Part shown: positions 1 through 7,436 of the stretch, one piece after another
Position numbering within the stretch: position 1 is the stretch's first letter
Layout: every line of letters starts with the position of its first letter
From: Acidaminobacter sp964416305
Lineage (GTDB): Bacteria; Bacillota; Clostridia; Peptostreptococcales; Acidaminobacteraceae
Length of the DNA: 64,000 nt
Direction: 5' to 3'
Assembly: GCA_964416305.1 (NCBI GenBank)
Contig: CAYQDM010000012.1
Location: forward strand, 48,841 to 112,840
Position numbers and translations under genes: made by a program
The notes under the pieces: model-generated
The model's database searches: none
What the model saw: the letters and a program-made list of their open reading frames with translations, nothing else
Told to the model about the DNA's origin: nothing

Positions 1-50
1 GAGATCCGGAGCGGGATCAAGCGCAAGCTGAGGCGCAGAAGCTCGCGTGA
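1..50 (+). CDS. 3' tail of an upstream gene (partial)
   Basis: The window opens inside or just after a gene. Frame 3 reads DPERDQAQAEAQKLA and then stops at 48-50, which looks like a charged C-terminus. Frame 1 also stays open to a stop at 70-72 but is improbably arginine-rich. Too little is present to name the product. The next gene starts 38 bases later in the same direction, so the two could be cotranscribed. Confidence 0.3.
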   Translation, partial: DPERDQAQAEAQKLA

Positions 51-88
51 TGCTGCTTGTCGTCAATCCTAAGCTGGAGTGATATAAA

Positions 89-1294
89 ATGAACATTGGA
101 ATTTTTACAGATTGTTATTATCCGCAGATCAACGGTGTCGTCACCTCAGTCATGACTCTTCGTGAAGAGCTCATTCGGCGGGGGCATAATGTGACCATTG
201 TCACCGTGCAGGTGCCGGGTTATAAAAACTCGTCTGACGGTGTCATTAGAATCAAAGCGATCCCCAAGTTCAAGCTGATGGATTTCAGGATGGCGTTGCC
301 GCTGTTCTACCAGGATTACCAGCGCGTCAGGGATCTGCAGCTGGATGTGATCCACACCCATACGGAGTTTACCATTGGTCTCTTTGGGCAGTTCATGGCC
401 AGTCGCCTGAAGATTCCGATGCTGCACACTTACCATACAATGTATGAAGACTATACCAACTATATTCTGCGGATCAAGCGCGGTCGCGGGCTGGTCAAGC
501 GATTTATGCGCCACTCAAGCAAACGGTATGTCAGGCGCTATAACGCGGTTGTCGTGCCGTCCCTTAAAACTGAAAAAGCGCTGCGGAGCTATGGGATTAA
601 GAACAGTATTCATATACTCCCGACGGGGATTGACCTGGCAAAATTTCCGCGCTATGAGAAGCATGATCCATATCTGGTAGCACTGCGTCAAAGACTGGGG
701 CTTGAGGATTCGACCAAAGTCGTTCTGTCTCTTGGGCGCGTTTCTGAGGAAAAGAGCGTGGATGTGATTATTGCTCAAATGGAGGCGTTGTCCGTGCGAA
801 CTGGAGATGTCAGGCTGCTGGTCGTGGGAGATGGTCCTTATAGGGCGACGCTGCAGCGGTTAGCGCGGGATATGGGGCTGGAGCGCCACATGCAGTTTGT
901 CGGTCGCGTGCCGTGGGAAGAGGTGCCTTACTACTACAGCCTTGCGGATGTTTTTGTAAGCGCCTCCAAAACCGAAACCCAAGGGTTGACCATCCTGGAG
1001 GCCATGGCTTGTCAGGTGCCGGTGGTCGTCTATGAGGATGAGAACGTGGCCGATTTGATCAGAGATGGCGTGTCGGGCAGGTTTTTCAAGACCTCTGAAG
1101 AACTGACAGAGTGTCTTGAAAGTGTTCTGTTGGATCCTGAATACGCGGAGTCGCTTGCGGTCAGCGGCCGCCAGGTTGCGGCCTCTCTATCCACGGAGAA
1201 ATTCGGTGAGATGGCGGAAAAGCTGTACTTGGGTTTGTTGGAGAAAACTATTGAAATTGAAGGCGACGCAGATAGGTTTGCCGTATTTCCTTAA
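89..1294 (+). CDS. GT4-family glycosyltransferase
   Basis: This 401-residue protein is a cytoplasmic or membrane-associated retaining glycosyltransferase of the GT4/GT-B type. The N-terminal Rossmann half begins with a glycine-containing acceptor-site loop (INGVVTSV, near residue 15). The C-terminal half carries GRVSEEKSVD, the nucleotide-sugar segment GDGPYR and the E-x7-E signature ETQGLTILEAMA near residue 305. Close relatives in Firmicutes include 1,2-diacylglycerol 3-glucosyltransferases that make glycolipid anchors, which is the most likely role here; other GT4 acceptors are possible. The ATG follows a GGAG sequence. No pathway partner is visible downstream. Confidence 0.85.
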   Translation: MNIGIFTDCYYPQINGVVTSVMTLREELIRRGHNVTIVTVQVPGYKNSSDGVIRIKAIPKFKLMDFRMALPLFYQDYQRVRDLQLDVIHTHTEFTIGLFGQFMASRLKIPMLHTYHTMYEDYTNYILRIKRGRGLVKRFMRHSSKRYVRRYNAVVVPSLKTEKALRSYGIKNSIHILPTGIDLAKFPRYEKHDPYLVALRQRLGLEDSTKVVLSLGRVSEEKSVDVIIAQMEALSVRTGDVRLLVVGDGPYRATLQRLARDMGLERHMQFVGRVPWEEVPYYYSLADVFVSASKTETQGLTILEAMACQVPVVVYEDENVADLIRDGVSGRFFKTSEELTECLESVLLDPEYAESLAVSGRQVAASLSTEKFGEMAEKLYLGLLEKTIEIEGDADRFAVFP

Positions 1295-1381
1295 ATGAGG
1301 CGCACTATTCTGGAAGACGTCAGTTGGCCGGTCATAAGATAGAATCTGAGGCATGGTTAAGGATGGCGAGTTGGAAATTGA

Positions 1382-1447
1382 CAAGACCATCGGCAGAACG
1401 TTTTTACAGCTTTTAAAGTGCTGTAAGTTCATTTGCCGATGGTCTTT
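1382..1447. repeat. CCATCGGC fold-back repeat, copy A
   Basis: An inverted repeat with arms CAAGACCATCGGCA and TGCCGATGGTCTTTG encloses a second inner stem (TTACAGC with GCTGTAA). It is one of several copies of the same element in the window (6831, 18374, 56297, 63698 and, inside a gene, 51393). The gap between the glycosyltransferase and the response regulator holds nothing else recognisable. Confidence 0.8.
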
Positions 1448-1535
1448 GAATTAATAGTCCATTCTGATCCATTCAGGGTATCTATATTATGTCCTTTAGT
1501 ACCAGACTGGCTTATAACCCCTGGGGAGTGTTCTC

Positions 1536-2234
1536 ATGGAACCTGTAAAAATTCTAATTGTGGACGACGACCGCAATATCTGCCGTATGGTTGCCATGTA
1601 TTTGGCCAACGACGGCTACACCTCCGTCAGCTGTCACGACGGCAGCGAAGCCCTGGACCTCATTCGCAAAACGCGTTTCGATCTGGTGCTTCTTGACCTG
1701 ATGATTCCGTCCATCAATGGCTGGGAAGTCTGCAAGCTGATCAAGGCGGAGTTTGAGATCCCTGTGATCATGGTGACGGCTCGGGATATGATTGACGACA
1801 AGATTTCCGGCTTCGACGCCGGCGCGGACGACTACCTGGTCAAGCCCTTTGAGCCCAAAGAGCTGATGGCCAGAATCCGGCTCAGGCTCAAGGACAGGCT
1901 GTCAGAGCATGCTGCGTTAAAAAGCGAAATTCTGGAGTTTGATACTCTGAAAATAGATATGAACAGCTATGCGGTTTGGCTGGATGGGCAGCTCGTCGAT
2001 CTGAAGCCCAAGGAAATCAAACTGCTGCATTTCCTTATGAAGAACCGCAACATTGTCTTCACCAGGGAGCAGATCCTGGAATGCGTCTGGGAGAATGCTT
2101 ATGACGCAGACACCAGAACGGTTGACGTCCACATTAAAAACCTCAGGCAAAAACTGAAATCGGATCAGGCCGCCTGGTCAATCTCTACGGTGTGGGGTGT
2201 GGGTTACAAGCTGGAGGTGCTTAGCCATGTTTAA
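1536..2234 (+). CDS. OmpR-family response regulator
   Basis: This 232-residue protein has an N-terminal receiver domain (about 1-120) with the acidic pocket IVDDD at 8-12, phosphoacceptor Asp54 in LLDLMIPS and the conserved Lys in YLVKPF. It is followed by an OmpR/PhoB winged-helix DNA-binding domain (about 135-230, with TVDVHIKNLRQKL and VWGVGYKLE). It acts as a phosphorylation-dependent transcription factor partnered by the histidine kinase whose start codon overlaps its 3' end. A likely target lies just downstream, where two TTTACA repeats sit 11 bp apart before the lipoprotein gene. The stimulus is unknown. Confidence 0.95.
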   Translation: MEPVKILIVDDDRNICRMVAMYLANDGYTSVSCHDGSEALDLIRKTRFDLVLLDLMIPSINGWEVCKLIKAEFEIPVIMVTARDMIDDKISGFDAGADDYLVKPFEPKELMARIRLRLKDRLSEHAALKSEILEFDTLKIDMNSYAVWLDGQLVDLKPKEIKLLHFLMKNRNIVFTREQILECVWENAYDADTRTVDVHIKNLRQKLKSDQAAWSISTVWGVGYKLEVLSHV

Positions 2235-3624
2235 CAGCATCTTCAGGCGTATCATGATCCCAACAGTGGGCTTGGTGTTGCTCCTCGTGGCAACCTTAGG
2301 GCTGACTGCTTCGTTGATGTACAGAAACGCCCTGATTGAGGAAAAGCACAGAAGCCTTGAGGCAGGGGCTCTAGAGCTGAGCCGCCTGGCGAGCCTTCAT
2401 CTGGAGGGGCAGCTCGGCCTGGAAGCCCTCAACGCGGCCGTCAACGCTGTGGGCTCCAGCACAGACACTATGGTGTATCTGATTAACGTCACTGAGGCCC
2501 AGCTGGAGGCGGGCTTTGATCTTGAATCTACAGGGCTGACAGATGACTTTATCCTGGATCATTTGCGCCTCATTCTTCAGGGCAAAAGCGTCTTCAACAC
2601 GACGCCTTATTCGGACACCTTTGCGTCCTATGTGCTCTTTCAGGGCTATCCGATCTACCTTCAAGGTGAGGCCAAGGGCGCGGTGCTGCTGCTCTCGCCA
2701 ATTGAGGGCTTCAGTGAAGTGCTGTATGATCTCAACCTCACCTACGCGGGCATTGCTCTTGGCGCACTGCTGCTCAGCCTGCCGCTCATCCTGTGGCACT
2801 CCCGGCACATTTCTGAGCCCATCCGAAAAATGGAGGAGACAACACGGCTCATCGCTGCCGGTGAGGACGCGCACCTGGAGCCAGTTTGGTCGAGGGATGA
2901 AATAGGCAGGCTTTACGCTTCCTTTTTACATATGAAAGAAGCCCTGGAGAAGACCGAGGCTATCAGAAAAGATCTCATTGCCAACGTTTCCCACGAGCTC
3001 AGGACGCCGCTGACTTCCATTAATGGCTTTGTGCAAAGCATGATAGACGGCCTGGTTCCGGAAGAGGATCGTATTGAAATTCTGAGCGTGGTCAAGGACG
3101 AGACACAGCATCTGATCCATTTGACCGCGGACCTTCTGGAGCTCGCGAAGCTTCAGGCCGGCACGAGGCTGCTCCATGTTGAGAAGATCCCCCTCGAGCC
3201 ATTGGTGCATCAGGTGATGAGCAGTATGAAGGCCATGGCGGACGCGCGCGGGATTGCGCTGGACGCGGACCTGCCTCCTTTGCTTAGGCTCGACGCGGAT
3301 GCGGATGCGCTCAGGCAGATCTTGACCAATCTCATTGACAATGCCATAAAATATTCCATGGACAGCGGTGCCGTCGCGCTTTTAGTCTCACAGCAGCGAG
3401 GCAGCGTTGAGTTCTGCGTTGCTGACCAAGGCCCGGGAATACCAGAGGAAGCCCTGCTGATGGTCTTTGACAAATTCTATCGCGCAGACGCCAGGCCCGG
3501 GAGCGGAACGGGACTGGGTCTCTCTATTGTTAAAGCCCTCGTGACGCTGCATCATGGTGACATTTGGGCGGAAAGCAATCAGCCCCATGGGACGCGAATG
3601 ATCTTCAACTTGCCTCAAAAGTAA
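2227..3624 (+). CDS. membrane sensor histidine kinase
   Basis: The chosen ATG at 2227 overlaps the regulator stop and has GGAGGTG upstream; the reading frame is open further 5' but without a ribosome site. The 465-residue product has a transmembrane helix near residues 10-30, an extracellular sensor segment of about 130 residues, a second helix around 165-190, a HAMP linker, a HisKA domain with phosphoacceptor His256 in NVSHELRTPL, and an ATPase domain with DQGPGIPEEA and GTGLGLSIVKA. It would autophosphorylate and signal to the upstream response regulator. The sensor region is not recognised. The two genes are translationally coupled. Confidence 0.93.
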   Translation: MFNSIFRRIMIPTVGLVLLLVATLGLTASLMYRNALIEEKHRSLEAGALELSRLASLHLEGQLGLEALNAAVNAVGSSTDTMVYLINVTEAQLEAGFDLESTGLTDDFILDHLRLILQGKSVFNTTPYSDTFASYVLFQGYPIYLQGEAKGAVLLLSPIEGFSEVLYDLNLTYAGIALGALLLSLPLILWHSRHISEPIRKMEETTRLIAAGEDAHLEPVWSRDEIGRLYASFLHMKEALEKTEAIRKDLIANVSHELRTPLTSINGFVQSMIDGLVPEEDRIEILSVVKDETQHLIHLTADLLELAKLQAGTRLLHVEKIPLEPLVHQVMSSMKAMADARGIALDADLPPLLRLDADADALRQILTNLIDNAIKYSMDSGAVALLVSQQRGSVEFCVADQGPGIPEEALLMVFDKFYRADARPGSGTGLGLSIVKALVTLHHGDIWAESNQPHGTRMIFNLPQK

Positions 3625-3656
3625 GACCGGACGTATTCCAAAAAATTTCAAAGCAG

Positions 3657-3697
3657 TTTACAGTCCGTTTACATTTAGTCTATGGGCATTTCATAAC
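3657..3697 (+). promoter_or_regulatory. putative response-regulator site and promoter
   Basis: Two TTTACA hexamers lie at 3657-3662 and 3668-3673, exactly 11 bp apart, the spacing used by OmpR/PhoB-class regulators that bind one helical face as tandem dimers. The second hexamer could also act as the -35, with a weak -10 (TCATAA) near 3691. The placement right after the two-component genes and before the two exported-protein genes suggests those are its target. This is inference from spacing and position. Confidence 0.45.
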
Positions 3698-3762
3698 TTA
3701 GCCTTAGAATCATACTTGAGGAAGACTACACGGTAAGTTTTCTGGAAAAGAAGGTGATCCAT

Positions 3763-4344
3763 TTGAGAAGAGAATATTGGTTGCTGATGCTGGTGGCAAT
3801 GCTTCTGGTGTCTCTTGTCAGCGGCTGCTCGGTATTTAAGCCCGCTGAGACGATCGTTCAGGATGCTGAGGAAGTTAAGACACTCGAGGCGCAGGTCGAT
3901 TCAGAGGACTCGATAACTGGGGCTGAGGCTGAAGGAGAAGACTCGGACGGCACTTCGAAAGGCGACGCTGCAAATGGGATGACGGATCTGACTGAAGCGA
4001 ACAGCACGGCGGTCGAGACGACGGTTGATCAAGCGCCAGACGCGCAGATCAGCACTTCTAAGGGTGAAGGAACACCTGCTGCATTAGTGGGATCCGGCAC
4101 AATTGGCTCAGAAGGATCCGACACGGGCAGTGATTCCGCTGCAGAGGCTAATGACGGAGGGACTTCAACCGTTGCCCCGTCAACGCCAACCCTGATCACC
4201 AAGTCCGAAAATGCCGTTACTGAAGCGGAACGCGTTGAACTTTTCAACACCATCGGCTTCGAGCTGGAGGAACTGATTCGTTTGCTTGACAGCTTGGATA
4301 CGGTTCAGGAGTCTGATCTGAATCTTGATGAATTTGAGGAGTGA
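3763..4344 (+). CDS. lipoprotein of unknown function
   Basis: A TTG start at 3763, six bases after AAGGTG, fits better than the GTG at 3754 that overlaps the ribosome site. The product of about 193 residues begins with a short basic segment, a hydrophobic stretch and the lipobox LVSGC, so it should be anchored to the outer face of the membrane. The middle (about 35-140) is a low-complexity acidic Ser/Thr/Gly/Glu linker. The C-terminal 40 residues form a predicted amphipathic acidic helix (VELFNTIGFELEELIRLLD). No family was recognised. Its stop lies just before the next gene, so the two are probably one operon under the adjacent two-component system. Confidence 0.75.
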   Translation: MRREYWLLMLVAMLLVSLVSGCSVFKPAETIVQDAEEVKTLEAQVDSEDSITGAEAEGEDSDGTSKGDAANGMTDLTEANSTAVETTVDQAPDAQISTSKGEGTPAALVGSGTIGSEGSDTGSDSAAEANDGGTSTVAPSTPTLITKSENAVTEAERVELFNTIGFELEELIRLLDSLDTVQESDLNLDEFEE

Positions 4345-4349
4345 GTAGA

Positions 4350-5036
4350 ATGAGAAGAACGTTGGCATTGATGTTGATGATGGTATTGATTTTATCCATT
4401 GGCTCAGTTGGATTTAGCGCGGGAACCTCAGGTGGTTCCGGCGGTTCCGGTGACGGTCAGGTTTCTGCGGGAACAGGCTACGGACAAAATGAGGGCACGA
4501 ATGATGGGCAAAAGGTTGGCACCAATGATAGCTCAAACGGCGAGCAAAATGGCGAACCAAACCAGGAACAGAACAGGGAGCCGCAAGGTGAGCAAAATGG
4601 CAGCCTTAATCCGGAACAGAATGGCGACCCCAATTCCTATCAGAATCGCTATATGTACGCCAAAATGGTGAGTAATGAAGTCCGTCTTCAGGCTAGAGAA
4701 ACCAATCAAGTCAAAAACCAGGTCAGAGAATGCGCTGAAGAACTGAAAATGCAGATTAAGACCAGACTCCAGACACAAGAGCGACTTTTGCCTGAAGAAA
4801 AAGAAAAGCTCGGAGCAATGGTTCGGGAAATGGCTCGTCTTAGAAAAATGCTGAATGAAGAACATTTGGGCAAAGTGCAGGAGCAAGTGGCCAATCTCAC
4901 CAGAGCGCGTTTCCAGAAAAATATAGATGACGCGACCGGGGCTATGCTGGCACTTAGGGAAGAGCTTCAGTACAGAGCTGAGGCCATGAATGCCATCAAG
5001 AATCAGCTTCAGCTGATGAAAGCAGAGCTTGAATAA
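4350..5036 (+). CDS. secreted coiled-coil protein with Gln/Asn-rich linker
   Basis: The ATG at 4350 follows GAGGAG by eight bases. The 228-residue product starts with a clear signal peptide (RRTLALMLMMVLILSIG), then a Gly/Ser/Gln/Asn/Glu low-complexity region (about 25-100) with repeated units such as GEQNGEPNQEQ, then a charged helical region (about 105-225) rich in Lys/Glu/Arg/Leu that should form a coiled coil. It is only a few bases downstream of the lipoprotein and probably works with it in the envelope. Function is not recognised; stress sensing or adhesion are guesses. A strong hairpin follows the gene. Confidence 0.75.
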   Translation: MRRTLALMLMMVLILSIGSVGFSAGTSGGSGGSGDGQVSAGTGYGQNEGTNDGQKVGTNDSSNGEQNGEPNQEQNREPQGEQNGSLNPEQNGDPNSYQNRYMYAKMVSNEVRLQARETNQVKNQVRECAEELKMQIKTRLQTQERLLPEEKEKLGAMVREMARLRKMLNEEHLGKVQEQVANLTRARFQKNIDDATGAMLALREELQYRAEAMNAIKNQLQLMKAELE

Positions 5037-5085
5037 TTAAGCACCTTACGAGGGTCCGACCCCATTCAACCCCATTCAAACGCAG

Positions 5086-5147
5086 GAACAGCCGCCAATC
5101 GCAGCGATTCGAAAGGATCGCTCCGGATTGGCGGCTGTTTCCTTTTT
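5086..5147 (+). terminator. long hairpin, probable terminator
   Basis: Arms AACAGCCGCCAATC (5087-5100) and GATTGGCGGCTGTT (5126-5139) enclose a second stem AGCGAT/ATCGCT, giving a long imperfect hairpin followed by TTTCCTTTTT. It lies 50 bases after the secreted-protein gene and should terminate that operon. It is also the first part of a composite repeat (see 5151-5374). Confidence 0.75.
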
Positions 5148-5150
5148 GTG

Positions 5151-5240
5151 GGAAGACGGTTGTCAGGAAGACGGTTGTCAGGAAGACGGTTGTCAGGAAG
5201 ACGGTTGTCAGGAAGACGGTTGTCAGGAAGAGGGTGTCTG
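5151..5240. repeat. 15-bp tandem repeat, five perfect copies
   Basis: GGAAGACGGTTGTCA occurs five times without change from 5151 to 5225, followed by a degenerate sixth unit at 5226-5240. Open frames across it are just the repeat translated and have no start signal. A related 16-bp repeat occurs at 29851. Both sit next to a long hairpin and to the GCTCTGG/TGTCCGCGTCACCAA repeat. Confidence 0.9.
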
Positions 5241-5304
5241 CGGTCATAAGCCTGTTGCGTCATTTGCCAATCGACACACGCTCTCTAATTGGAATTGAAA
5301 GTCA

Positions 5305-5374
5305 ATATCTCAAGCTCTGGCACCAACTCAAATCCTGTCCGCGTCACCAAGTTCATTTCTGTCCGCGTCACCAA
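5305..5374 (+). repeat. composite interspersed repeat, copy 1 (core plus two tails)
   Basis: The core ends in CAAGCTCTGGCACCAA (5311-5326) and is followed by two copies of TGTCCGCGTCACCAA (5336-5350 and 5360-5374). The same arrangement recurs at 11951, 15371, 30115, 42990 and 48743, always in this orientation in the window. Between the tandem repeat and this core nothing gene-like is seen. Confidence 0.8.
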
Positions 5375-5388
5375 CTATCTTCTTCTAT

Positions 5389-5425
5389 AAAAACAGCCCA
5401 CCGTCAGAAACTCGACAGTGGGCTG
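5389..5425 (-). terminator. terminator of proA
   Basis: On the minus strand a stem of 12 pairs (CAGCCCACTGTC with GACGGTGGGCTG) is followed by TTTTTAT. It lies about 40 bases past the proA stop codon. On the plus strand the same stem is followed by CAAAATTTTT, so it may act in both directions. Confidence 0.8.
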
Positions 5426-5464
5426 CAAAATTTTTAATTAACGATCTGCGAAAATTCCATTCTC

Positions 5465-6760
5465 TTAAAGTGGACAGTTCTTGTTCAGGGCCTCGTGCTT
5501 GTAGGTCAGCTTGCCGGAGGCAAACTCGCCTACGGTTTGGCCGTGACCGATCAATTTATACTTGTAGATCATCAGACCGTCCAGGCCCACCGGACCTCTG
5601 GCGTGGATTTTGCTGGTGCTGATGCCCACCTCGGCGCCGAAGCCGTAGCGGAATCCATCGCTGAAGCGGGTGGAGCAGTTCCAGAACACATTCGCCGAAT
5701 CAACCAGGGTCATGAAGGTTTTGGCCACAGCCTCGTCTTCCGTCAGAATAGCGTCCGTGTGGCCGGAGCCGTAGGTATTGATGTGCTCAATGGCGTCTTC
5801 AAGACTCGACACGACCTTGATGGAGAGCTTATAGTCCACGTACTCCGTCCGCCAGTCTTTTTCGGTAGCTTCGCCAATCGAAATGATCTTTCGGGTCTGA
5901 TCACAGCCGACCAATTCCACGTTTTTGGCTTCCATTGCCGCCTGAATCTTGGGCAGCAGACGCTCCGCCACACTTTCGTGGACGAGCAAAGTCTCCATGG
6001 TATTGCAGGCCGCCACGTACTGGGTTTTCGCGTCCACGAGGATTGGGAGCATTTTCGCTTCATCTGCATCCGGGTGGAGGTAGATGTGACAGACGCCATC
6101 GGCATGACCCAACACTGGGATGCTGGAGTTGTCCATGATGTACTTGACGAAGTCGTTGGAGCCCCGCGGGATCAGCAGATCGATGTCGTCGCTGAGCTTC
6201 AGCATCTCATTGACATCCGCGCGGGTCTCGATGAGCTGGATCCAGCCCTCCGGCAAGCCGGCGTCTACGCTGGCCTCGGAGATAATCTGCGCCAGGATTC
6301 GGTTGGTGTTGGCCGCTTCGGAGCCGCCCTTCAGGAGCACGGCGTTGCCGCTCTTGAGGCAGAGACTGGAAATCTGAACCAGGGCATCCGGCCGGGACTC
6401 GAAAATGACGCCAATGACGCCAATTGGGCAGCTGATCCGGTAAAGGTCAAGTCCATTGTCCAGCTGCGTGGCGAGTTTGGTCTGGCCCACTGGCTCAGGG
6501 AGCTTCATCAGGCTGCGGATGCCTTCGGTGACTTCAGCCAGCTTCTCATCCTCAAAGCGCAGGCGCTTCAGCAGCGGGGTGTCCGGGCTTTCCGCAGCGA
6601 CGCGGGCGCAGTCCTCGCGGTTCGCCGCAATGATTTCGGTCTTTCTGGCCTCGAGTTTAATCGCAATGGCCTCCAGAGCGTTGTTCTTGGTCTCGGCGTC
6701 CAGCGCCGCCAGGCGGATCGACGCCTTTTTCGACGCGTGGGCACGTTCTTGTATACTCAT
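5465..6760 (-). CDS. proA: glutamate-5-semialdehyde dehydrogenase (gamma-glutamyl phosphate reductase)
   Basis: ProA reduces gamma-glutamyl phosphate to glutamate-5-semialdehyde with NADPH, the second step of proline synthesis from glutamate, in the cytoplasm. The ATG at 6760 (reading leftwards) follows GAGGTG by six bases; the GTG three codons upstream lies inside the ribosome site. The 431-residue length fits the family. Visible motifs are VIFESRPDALVQISSLCLKSGNAVLLKGG, here given in parts as ESRPDAL and LKSGNAVLLKGG, the PRGSNDFVKY loop, and the catalytic-Cys region AACNTMETLLVH. The usual partner proB (glutamate 5-kinase) is not adjacent, so the kinase must lie elsewhere. The gene stands alone. 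Confidence 0.97.
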   Translation of the reverse strand: MSIQERAHASKKASIRLAALDAETKNNALEAIAIKLEARKTEIIAANREDCARVAAESPDTPLLKRLRFEDEKLAEVTEGIRSLMKLPEPVGQTKLATQLDNGLDLYRISCPIGVIGVIFESRPDALVQISSLCLKSGNAVLLKGGSEAANTNRILAQIISEASVDAGLPEGWIQLIETRADVNEMLKLSDDIDLLIPRGSNDFVKYIMDNSSIPVLGHADGVCHIYLHPDADEAKMLPILVDAKTQYVAACNTMETLLVHESVAERLLPKIQAAMEAKNVELVGCDQTRKIISIGEATEKDWRTEYVDYKLSIKVVSSLEDAIEHINTYGSGHTDAILTEDEAVAKTFMTLVDSANVFWNCSTRFSDGFRYGFGAEVGISTSKIHARGPVGLDGLMIYKYKLIGHGQTVGEFASGKLTYKHEALNKNCPL

Positions 6761-6830
6761 GGGATTCACCTCATTTAGCTTAGTTGTTGGTTCAATATTA
6801 TATCACAACTGGGGAGAGGGGGGAATGGGG

Positions 6831-6887
6831 TGACCATCGGCAAACTTTTCTGGCCTAAACTTGCTAAAAACGGTTTGCCGATGGTCA
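6831..6887. repeat. CCATCGGC fold-back repeat, copy B
   Basis: This copy has 15-bp perfect arms, TGACCATCGGCAAAC (6831-6845) and GTTTGCCGATGGTCA (6873-6887), around a 27-base loop. It lies between the divergent proA and hydrogenase transcription units. Confidence 0.85.
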
Positions 6888-6921
6888 TAGTACTTACAAT
6901 ATCAGCTGGATTTTGACTATA

Positions 6922-6939
6922 TAGTTAAAATAATAACGA
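6922..6939. promoter_or_regulatory. second Rex-like palindrome upstream of hfs operon
   Basis: TAGTTAAAATAATAACGA shares the 14-base core GTTAAAATAATAAC with the better site at 7085. It lies just after a TTGACT hexamer (6913). It may be an auxiliary Rex site or cover a second, distal promoter. Confidence 0.45.
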
Positions 6940-7084
6940 TAACATCGGATCGATTAAGTACTGATTTTAAAAATATAAACATAGTTATTTAAAGGTGTTC
7001 AGTAATTTATTGAGGTTTTTCAGATGAATTTCACGCTCGGAATAAACAAACCATTACATAAAAGAGACAAAAAATCCGACTTTG

Positions 7085-7113
7085 TTGTTAAAATAATAAC
7101 AAAATAGTATACT
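7085..7113 (+). promoter_or_regulatory. hydrogenase promoter with overlapping Rex-like operator
   Basis: TTGTTAAAATAATAACAA at 7085-7102 matches the known Rex consensus TTGTTAAN4TTAACAA at all but one position. Its first six bases (TTGTTA) can serve as the -35, followed after 17 bp by TATACT (7108-7113). Rex is a repressor released by high NADH, and in Clostridia it commonly controls hydrogenase and fermentation genes. Start of transcription would be near 7120, about 50 bases before hfsA. Confidence 0.7.
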
Positions 7114-7172
7114 GTATACCAGATAGAGATTGAGATTTAAATTGACTCAACAACCGACTTAAGGAGGTCATT

Positions 7173-7436
7173 ATGATTATTCAAGTCTGCATTGGCAGTG
7201 CCTGTCACCTAAAAGGCTCCTACAAAGTGATTCAAACCCTCAAGGGACTGATTGAAGCGGAAAGGCTGGAGGACCGGGTCATCCTGAAATCGTCTTTTTG
7301 CCTGGGCGCCTGCTCCGGCGCGGTTTCGATTCAGGTCGATGATAACCCTGTGGAACCGCTGCATCCCGAAGAAGTGGTTCGCTTTTTCGAAGACCGTGTC
7401 AAAGGGGTGACTCAGTGTGAAATTCATAGAGTTTGA
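7173..7436 (+). CDS. hfsA: thioredoxin-like [2Fe-2S] ferredoxin subunit (HfsA/NuoE-like)
   Basis: This 87-residue protein has the fold of the C-terminal NuoE/HndA [2Fe-2S] domain. Four cysteines are spaced as in that family: CIGSAC near residue 6-11 and CLGAC near 46-50. It begins right after AAGGAGG. It is the first gene of the hydrogenase operon and its last bases overlap the GTG start of hfsB, so it probably passes electrons to or from the iron-sulfur hydrogenase proteins encoded downstream. The layout matches the hfsABCD cluster described in thermophilic clostridia. Confidence 0.85.
   Translation: MIIQVCIGSACHLKGSYKVIQTLKGLIEAERLEDRVILKSSFCLGACSGAVSIQVDDNPVEPLHPEEVVRFFEDRVKGVTQCEIHRV

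Noticed and set aside
5495..6778. A 427-codon open frame on the plus strand opposite proA
   Set aside because: It is the antisense shadow of a well-conserved gene with matching codon structure, has no convincing ribosome site and no recognisable motif.
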